Notes under the pieces: generated by a model
Seen by the model: only the letters and a program-made list of their open reading frames with translations
Told to the model about the DNA's origin: nothing
Database searches by the model: none
In this document: positions 56,962 through 64,000 of the stretch, one piece after another
Layout of the letters: each line of letters starts with the position of its first letter
Position numbering within the stretch: position 1 is the stretch's first letter
Assembly: GCA_016165875.1 (NCBI GenBank)
Contig: JABBOT010000035.1
Location: 2,386,760 to 2,450,759 of the forward strand
Source: Acanthopleura granulata
Taxonomy: Eukaryota; Mollusca; Polyplacophora; Chitonida; Chitonidae
Length of the DNA: 64,000 bases
Direction of reading: 5' to 3'
Translations under genes and position numbers: made by a program

Positions 56962-57830
56962 CTAGTAGGAGCCGTCATAGTAGGAAGGCGCGAGGATAGC
57001 AGAGGCAGAGTTGTTCTTATCCGCCTTAAGTATAAAAGAGAACCCCACAGTGCGCAGTCGTCTGCGGATGTGCAGGGTCCATTCTTGGCAGAACACCTGC
57101 ATGGCAATGGGTGGCGTCGTTCGTATTGCCCCTGTGCAGATTCGCAGCGCCGCACACTGAATGGTGTCAAGCTTAGATTTAAGACTGACACAGGCCGAGT
57201 CGTAGGTCTCACAGCAATAATCTAGCCTTGAAGGGATGAGGGAACGGTAAAGTAACAACAGGCAGTGTCTGTCAGCACCCCATTCTCGCCCAGAGACACA
57301 CCTCATCAGATTGATGGCCTTCCTGCATTTACTCACTGTGTAATCAATGTGAGAAAATCCCTAACCCATCCTAACTTTCTTCCCGCAATATCCATGCCTC
57401 CCATTTTAATTAATACTCCCGTACGCCACACCATGTCATACGCCTTCTCTATGTCTAAAAATACTGCGAATAGATATTCTTTATTACACAAGGAGTTTCG
57501 AATATTGTTCTCCAGGGTGATGACGTGATCAGCAGTGCAGCACTGTTTCTAAAACCGCTCTGGGCAGGACTAAATATGTTATGTTTATTCAAATGACACA
57601 TCAGTGGGGCTATTTATCATCTTCTCCATCACTTCGCGCAGAGTAGTAGTGAGGGCAATGGGTCTGTATGACGAGGGAACAGAGGGGTCTTTACCAGGCT
57701 TGGGTATAGGGACTACAATGGCCTGTTTCCACTGAAAAGGAAGTTTCATATTAGCCCATATGGTATTGTATAAGAGAAGCAGAAGTAAGATACATTGCTC
57801 CGGTAGATTAAGTAACATTGAATACGTCAT
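56962..57830 (-). pseudogene. LINE reverse transcriptase, internally deleted
   Basis: Fingers: WKQAIVVPIPKPGKDPSVPS and SSYRPIALTTTLREVMEKMI (57760-57620). Palm motif A: VFLDIEKAYDMVW (about 57435-57465) after a frame change. Then the sequence passes at about 57345 straight to the thumb-like SKCRKAINLMRCVSGREWG and LLYRSLIPSRLDYCCETY. The catalytic YxDD segment that should lie between is missing. Confidence 0.85.
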
Positions 57831-57953
57831 GGCGTCCTCTCCTGGGGAAGATTCCGAAGATGTTGAAATGGCCTGCTTTAATTCTAGGAGAGAGAGAAAT
57901 CATCATTAATTGGTGTATCCTCGGCCATAATATTCGTAAAGGGGTGCAATTCT

Positions 57954-58830
57954 TCAATGTCTTCTGTGTGGGGAATGAAAGTCTGGTGGGTAGTTGCAGG
58001 AGCTGGAGACAAATGAAAAGCTATCAGCTAATACATTGCTTTTATCAGCATTAGTGACATAACTAACGTCATTGTGAACAATAGTTGGAGTAGAGACCAA
58101 TCTACTTTTCCCACTTATGGATTTTATCTGGGCCCATATCGATTTCATTGGCGTGTGCTCTTTCAAATTAGAACAAAACTGACGCCAGTGTTCTCTTTGG
58201 CTGCGCTTGATTGTACGCTGCGCCTCGGCCTTTGCACGCTTGTATAGCATGATGTCTTCGTAAAGCCTTGTTCTACGCGCACGGTTTTTAAGACGCTTTC
58301 GTTCCTTGATTGCTCTAGAGCAATCTTCGTTCCACCAAGGGAGGAGCATTTTGGGGAAAGTTCCTGCTACTGTCTTGGGGGTATCCATAGCGGCTGCTGT
58401 ATTAATTACACTGACAATATTGTCGTGAAATATATTTACATCTTTATGAATGGAAACGTCGGAGATGGATTTAATACATTCTTTCTGGTAAGCAGACGAG
58501 TTTGCACGTTTGGTGTTCCACCTGGAAGGTTGACCAACTTCATTAACGTGGGGAGTAAACTGACATGAGACTAAAATAGGGAGGTGGTCGCTACCATAGG
58601 AGAAGTCACATCGACTGGCCAGTCGAACGATAAGCTTATGTCTGATGAGCATAGTGGGATACAATGCCTACGTGGGGGGTCTATCCGAGTGCCCGTCCCG
58701 TCGTTAAGTACACAAATGTATGTAGTCGTCGATAAAATCGGTGATGATTTTCCCATTACAGTTAGTGGTAGAAGATCACCAAATCGGACTGTGGCCATTA
58801 AAATCACCGCATAGAATAAACGATGAGATA
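57954..58830 (-). pseudogene. LINE endonuclease C-terminal part and linker
   Basis: A GDFN-type motif (ILCGDFNGHSPIW, about 58785-58815) is followed after frame breaks by SYGSDHLPILVSC (58600-58565), the SDH catalytic motif of apurinic-like endonucleases. Then a basic linker with PWWNEDCSRAIKERKRLKNR. N-terminal endonuclease traces continue to about 59200 in broken frames. Confidence 0.8.
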
Positions 58831-59394
58831 ACTACAGACATAACTATGTTAAGATCGTCCCGTTCGACATGTTTGGAGGGGTTGTGGATGTTTACTATAC
58901 TGACAGCAGGGCCAGAAGATCTAAATATATTAAAACACTTGGCCTCGATACTCTGAAGTTGGGGAATTTTGATCTCAGAGTATGAGAGTCCATGTTTAAG
59001 TAATATGGCAACGCCTCCCTTTTCACTTATATGCCTGTCGATTCTACTAGTAAGAGTAACCGGGATAGGTAAAACTGAGGTTTGGTTTTAAAAATGTTTC
59101 TTGTAAACATATGACATGTGGTGTAGGATTTATATTAGAAATGTAGAATTTAAGTTGTTGCCAGTGTGTACCAATGCCTCGTACGTTATAGTGAAGTAGG
59201 TGAAAAGCCATTGTTTAGAAAGAAAGCAAGACATAAACTAGGTTCATGTTGGTGAAAATATACATTATGTATGGATACTTTCCGATAAAGTCTTTAACAT
59301 AGGGGCTAGACGGAGAAACTTGACTAGTTCAGGCCCCAAACGTGCCTGGGTGATGCACAGTATTTTTGAAATGAAGATCTTGTTGTCACCCAGG

Positions 59395-60584
59395 TCAAAC
59401 TTCTAGCATAATTGCACCAGATAAGGCAATAATACGAGACAGATCTTCTGTCTGTGTGGAGGAGTTGGATTCAGTTTGGGTTGAAGTAGACTTCATGACA
59501 GGTTTGACACGTTTAAACTCAGTTGTGGGCTGTATTGTCGTTTGCTGTGCCGGAGGTTTGGCTGAGGTGTCCTCGCCTTCTAACAACACTCTTTCTGCAG
59601 GACTCTCGGGGTACGGCTGCCTGTCTTCAACTGCACATTTTTTAGGGCTTCAGAGGACGAGATCTTTTGAGTCACCCAAATGTATTGGGCTCTGCCTATT
59701 TGTTTCCTGTATGGACATCCGAGGTGTGCTGACGAGTAACCAGGGGAGTCACAGTTGACACATAATGGTCTATCTAAATTGTCACGGCGCTCAAAGCCAT
59801 GGTCGCCTGAACACCTCGGGCATCTTCCGTTTCCCCTACAAGAAGCAGAGACACGTCCGTAGGCCTGGTGGCACTTAAAACAACGGAGGACAGGGGGTAT
59901 CTATGGTTTGACTGGGAAAATTTCATAACCCAACGTAAATTTCGCGGGCAGCTCCTCCAGGACGAAGGCTAATAACATGCACGATGTTTTAATTTTTTCC
60001 TTTCCTTTATACATTCTTTCAACTTTCACGCACCTACTCTTTTTAGAGCACCTAGAACGCCATCTTCTGTCAACTATTCACCCACCCTGTATATAACTCC
60101 CGGAACAGACATGGCCGATGACCGCAGTCGGCGTTGTATATCCCTTCCCATGAGTGTCGTTAAGCTGAAGGCTTTTTTAAGTTTGTGCAGGACCTGAGCA
60201 TACAATCAGTAGATCATTTCTACCACACTTCTTGACTTCCTTGATGTTACCTATAGCCTGTTGTATAGCTTGACCAAACTTTATATTATTCTAAGCCGAA
60301 ATGGGTAGACTTCCGGTGGAGGTGATTATGACATTGTGGTTATTTTGGTTATTTTTTTGTCTCGATTGTCTTACCTTTTTTCCATCTGAGTTGGTACGTT
60401 GAACAGATAGATCACGACTCTGTTTAGTGGCAGAGCGAGTCTGTACAAATTCCATTGAGGTTTCCTCACCACCCCCCCTCGGGGTCGCCCAGGCTGGCAG
60501 CTTCAGCGTCGGTAAATACAGAAATATAGGTGCGCACGTACAAGGGGGTGGGGGTATTATGTTATGAATGTTACAAGAGAACAA
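59395..60584 (-). pseudogene. LINE ORF1 (gag-like) with zinc knuckles
   Basis: The N-terminal frame at 60584-60291 is Ser/Thr/Asn-rich. At about 59886-59722 a Cys-rich part reads CFKCHQAYGRVSASC, CPRCSGDHGFE and CVNCDSPGYSSAHLGC, that is CCHC-type zinc knuckles that bind RNA. A Thr/Ser-rich C-terminal piece ends near 59395. Several frame breaks. Confidence 0.7.
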
Positions 60585-61294
60585 AGGGGGTCGACCAGGA
60601 GTTGCTCCGGGCTAGAGACAGAACAATAGGCGCTGAGTGGCAGAGTGACAGTGCAAGTACAGGCTTCTCTATAAGTACAATCCTACTGCTATACGTAAGG
60701 TATAGCAGACTATAGCCCTATTCTAAATGAAGATTTCCCAACGGTATTTAATATATACAAATATTTGTTTTGAGAGTCCCACAGTGCGCTATCAGTCTTA
60801 TGGTGCTATGTATCCTTCGACACGCAAGAATCTACGTTTGAAGACATGCACTTAAACACAAGACACACACACCTAATTACACAGCGTGAGAGAGGGGGTG
60901 GGAGAATATGGCCAAATAGCAGCCACTGTTGGCCTCAACTCCGATAAATAACCCCCGTTAAATAGTATCTGGAAGTACGGGAAGTGTCTACAAACTTATG
61001 TGTTATAATATATACAAGCTCGAATATATACAAGACATATATACAGGGTCAGGAATTAGCAGAGACAGCGTTGAGGTAACCACACAATGGGCTGGTTCTC
61101 GATACCACGTCTGCACTCCGTGTGGTGTTGTCCAACCAAGAAGTATTGCCCGAGACAACGATCGTTGCGCCGCTTCTACCTAAACCAGAGAGATAACCAA
61201 GTCGTGGAGACTACAATTCAGTTACAATTACTGTACCTCCGCGCCCCACACGTACTGAGCGCATTTCTTGCTGCGAAATACCGTTTGGTTTTTC

Positions 61295-61645
61295 CTCATG
61301 TTCTCGAGTTCTCGAACCGCATGAGAGCTGGCGAACGCTAGATTAGCGGTAATCTGGAGCGAACGCGAGAACGCGGGATTAGTGAAAACGAGGCAAGATT
61401 AACGCTATCCTCGCAAAAGTTTGTCAAGCAGCGCGAGATTAGAGCTAATCTTGCGTTCTCTAACCGCGTGGTTCTTAGAGCATGCATATCCAGATCTCGA
61501 GAACACGCGGAAAATATCCAAGGATTCTTGAGCCGCGGGGTGTTTTACAGCGCGAGAATGCGAGAGTCGAGAATGCGCGAAAACGTGCTAATCTCACTCC
61601 TTTATGCCTAATCTCGCATTCTCGGGTTCTCGAGTCATGTGGCTT
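61295..61645. repeat. CpG-rich block of repeated, symmetric GCGAGA/TTCTCG words
   Basis: Dense in words such as GAACGCGAGAACGCGGGATT, GCGCGAGATTAGAGCTAATC and ATCTCGCATTCTCGGGTTCT in both orientations; AGATTAGAGCTAATCTTGCG is itself near-palindromic. TTCTCGAG(T) occurs at both ends. It stands out from AT-rich flanks. No ORF. Confidence 0.7.
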
Positions 61646-61854
61646 TTAAACGTTTACAGTGTATACATGTAACTTCCTTGTGTCCTTTACAGTTCTCAAA
61701 GGGAAATAAACTATTTATTTGTCTGTTTTTTACATCAGTTTCAACACATCCTCCAGGGGGTATCTGTCAAACTTCTTATCTTGACACTGCAGACAAATCA
61801 GCAGCAGCTCGATCGAAGCCCGATTAATTGGCTGTACATGTACGGGATTTCTTT

Positions 61855-62035
61855 GTTTATGTATGTAATTGGTGTTTTACGTTATACTCAAGAATATTTC
61901 ACTTATACGTCGGCGACCAGCATTATGGTGGGAGGAAACCGGGGGAGTCCGGAGGGCACCCATCACAGCCCACAGGTTGCTGGCAAACCTTTCCACGCAC
62001 AATGGAAGAGGGCTGTTGGTGGTAGGAGTAATTGG
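61855..62035 (-). mobile_element. SINE, 5'-truncated, minus strand
   Basis: Reads TTGGTGTTTTACGTTATACT, CAAGAATATTTCACTTATAC, CATTATGGTGGGAGGAAACC and CACAGGTTGCTGGCAAACCT, reverse complement of the main family, lacking the tRNA-like head. Confidence 0.8.
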
Positions 62036-64000
62036 AACTCTGTTCAGATTAAGATCAGATCCAACCCGGTTTTCTAAGCTCGTCACTCGACACATGCATA
62101 TATTAATTCTAATAATTTACAAATATGCGCGAATAATGTGAACCAAGAACGATTCGATATAAAGCAGGAAGCATGCTATATTTGAGTCATATAAAAAAGA
62201 AAATAGAACGTCCCAACAGTGTTTACTAATAACACGACAATGTTCCTTGAGAATTCAGATAAACTGTCAACAGGGACCATCCAACTCGATAACTGAGACT
62301 AATTTCTTATTAAAAATGCATACATTCCAAAAAAAATATAAAACAACAGTTTAATATACTAAAGACAGATTAAATACAAGAAGAATTAAAACACCTCGGA
62401 TTTTACATTAGCCAAGAAAACCTAGACCAGGTTCAGCCATCAGTTTTGAATTTCAAAAACATTTCACATAGGCTATTCTTATTAAATGCATGTATATTGT
62501 TGTATAACAGGAATGTATTTATATCAAAGCATTTACTATATACAGTGTAGAAATGCACACAGCGTGGTGTACATATTCGTTTACCTTCGCAATAGAAAAC
62601 TATTGCTAAGTTTTAGAATAGTTGACAATGTTCAGGACAGAGGAGGCTCTTGGTCTACAGTGTACATGACTGGTGTTACATTCACGCCATATCCCAGCTC
62701 AAATAATATGCCACATGTCCTGAAACTAACATCAGGAAACATGTTAGGCCCAATAGTATGTGAGATTGAATACTGAGCTTGCTACAGTTACAGATTAGCT
62801 TTACTGGTACTCAAATAATGAGCCTGTCCGTCAGGCTCTACCAGATTATCTTGCAAACGCGAGCATGTTATGACATTTTTAGCTGAAATGCGTTTGCAGC
62901 GAAAGATATATATGTACATGTATATAGAAACTGTACGCGTACATCTTAACAGAAAACACAAACCCTCACTGTATATATGTGTCGATAGACAATCTCTTTC
63001 ATAGTTTAAAGAAAAACATCACATTTTCTTTTTCTGATGTAGGATAACCGAGATATCGCGGTTTGAAGTAAAAAGAAAATCGACGGAACGCCAAGCTCTC
63101 AATTTAACCAATGACGGGTGAGATATTCCTATCACCCAAGAAGGTATCTGCTTCTACTGTGACGGCACCTGTTTCTAGTTCCCCATATTGCGGTGTAGAA
63201 GTAGTGTTAAATCAGACGTTTTCCACCTGATTACGAGACAATTCTGATATACTTTAAAGCCAGTTTTTAACGAGAAAGTCTTAGTGGAATGCATCTGTGG
63301 TTATTTCCCAAGGTCTCCACCAAAAGGCCATAGTCGGTGACCGTAGAATGTAACAATGAAGGAGATCGTATTTCGCAAACAAAGGAGTGTCTCGCTTCTA
63401 AGAGTCAAGAGCGTAAGGTAGGGATGACGTGACATCGTGTTTCCGGTTTCTCTAAAATGCCATATCCTATGGCCGCGTAAGAATTTCAGATTAAAAGTTG
63501 ATTTATAGAGTTACCTAATAGCAACCATAAAATGCTTACTCCCGTTTAGGTCCGTATGGACTTCTTTTCTGAAAAAAAGTTTTGTTGTGTCTTTTCTTGT
63601 CCTACTTATAGGTATCACCTTTGCGTGGATTTTAAAACAATTAGGAAGGAAATGAAATTCATATTCCCAGGAAAGCAAGGCCTGTGTGTTTAGAGAAACA
63701 TTAGCATGTCTTTCTCTATGAAGTCTGAATGCTGAATTAAAGCAGGAAAAATGGGCGAATTCAGCGTGCTCGTATAGTTCTTTAGCTCGTCAGTATAGGT
63801 ATATAACAGCAGTTTAATTTGCGTAATTAAGGACGAGCGAGGACCCCATTTGAGAAGCTAGGACACGTCTCGATTTGCATGCGACCCATATAAGGCGATA
63901 CCCATATATAGCTTGCTTACACAAGGAAAATCCCGGAATCAAGAGATTATACTGTATAGTACAGGCTAACTAAGTCGAGTAAACCTTAACATGTAGATTA

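Larger units (their letters stand above)
56200..60590 (-). mobile_element. broken non-LTR retrotransposon (LINE, I/Jockey-like) with RNase H
   Basis: On the minus strand, in order: a zinc-knuckle ORF1 (60584-59395), an apurinic-type endonuclease (near 59200-58560), linker (58560-57954), reverse transcriptase pieces (57830-56962) and RNase H (56714-56331). The presence of RNase H points to the I group of LINEs. Frameshifts, stops and an internal deletion in the RT make it inactive. 5' and 3' limits are approximate and no target-site duplication was found by eye. Confidence 0.85.
60591..64000. other. no gene recognised
   Basis: Holds the CpG-rich symmetric block at 61295-61645 and a SINE at 61855-62035. 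The last 2 kb are AT-rich, unique-looking sequence with only short unsupported frames. Confidence 0.5.

Overview
The window looks like animal (metazoan) nuclear DNA, most likely from a mollusc or another lophotrochozoan. Genes are split by GT-AG introns of 0.4-4 kb, and the DNA is AT-rich with very frequent TACATGTA-type words. The repeats include tRNA-derived SINEs that end in GTAAAACACCAAT plus (AAAT)n, a Penelope-like element, an I/Jockey-type LINE and a large virus-like element. A triple-BIR IAP gene also fits a mollusc. The species cannot be named from the sequence alone.

Layout. About 125-7010: a decayed virus-like or Polinton-like element with ~100-bp terminal inverted repeats, carrying relics of a DDE integrase (plus strand) and a polymerase/SF1-helicase gene (minus strand). 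10789-18576 (minus): the 5' part of a CNNM/ACDP-type (DUF21 + CBS) transporter gene. Five coding exons join in frame (271 codons); a probable non-coding first exon ends at 20159. The introns hold a Tigger/pogo relic, a 13-copy 34-bp minisatellite and several foldback repeats. 20-29 kb: no clear gene, but tandem repeats, SINEs, a fragment of a second mobile-element ORF (24935-25720) and a 304-bp tandem duplication. 29047-43558 (plus): an IAP gene of eight exons that join in frame into about 934 codons. It encodes two transmembrane segments, three complete BIR domains, a UBA region and a C-terminal RING. Its introns hold a Penelope-like element folded back on itself (36.4-37.6 kb) and a ~58-bp minisatellite. 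43354-53358: a tandem duplication (about 4.8 and 5.2 kb) that starts at the acceptor of the last IAP exon, so the RING exon and 3' flank exist twice. 56.2-60.6 kb (minus): a broken LINE with RNase H, partial RT, endonuclease and zinc-knuckle ORF1 pieces. 60.6-64 kb: no gene; one CpG-rich symmetric block and a SINE.

How the parts relate. The two host genes are transcribed away from each other, CNNM leftward and IAP rightward, with about 9 kb of repeat-rich DNA between them. There is no operon-like link. The IAP gene is the main point of interest: its predicted protein would be anchored in a membrane, with its BIR/UBA/RING part on one side, and its last exon has recently been duplicated. The remaining coding traces are mobile-element debris.
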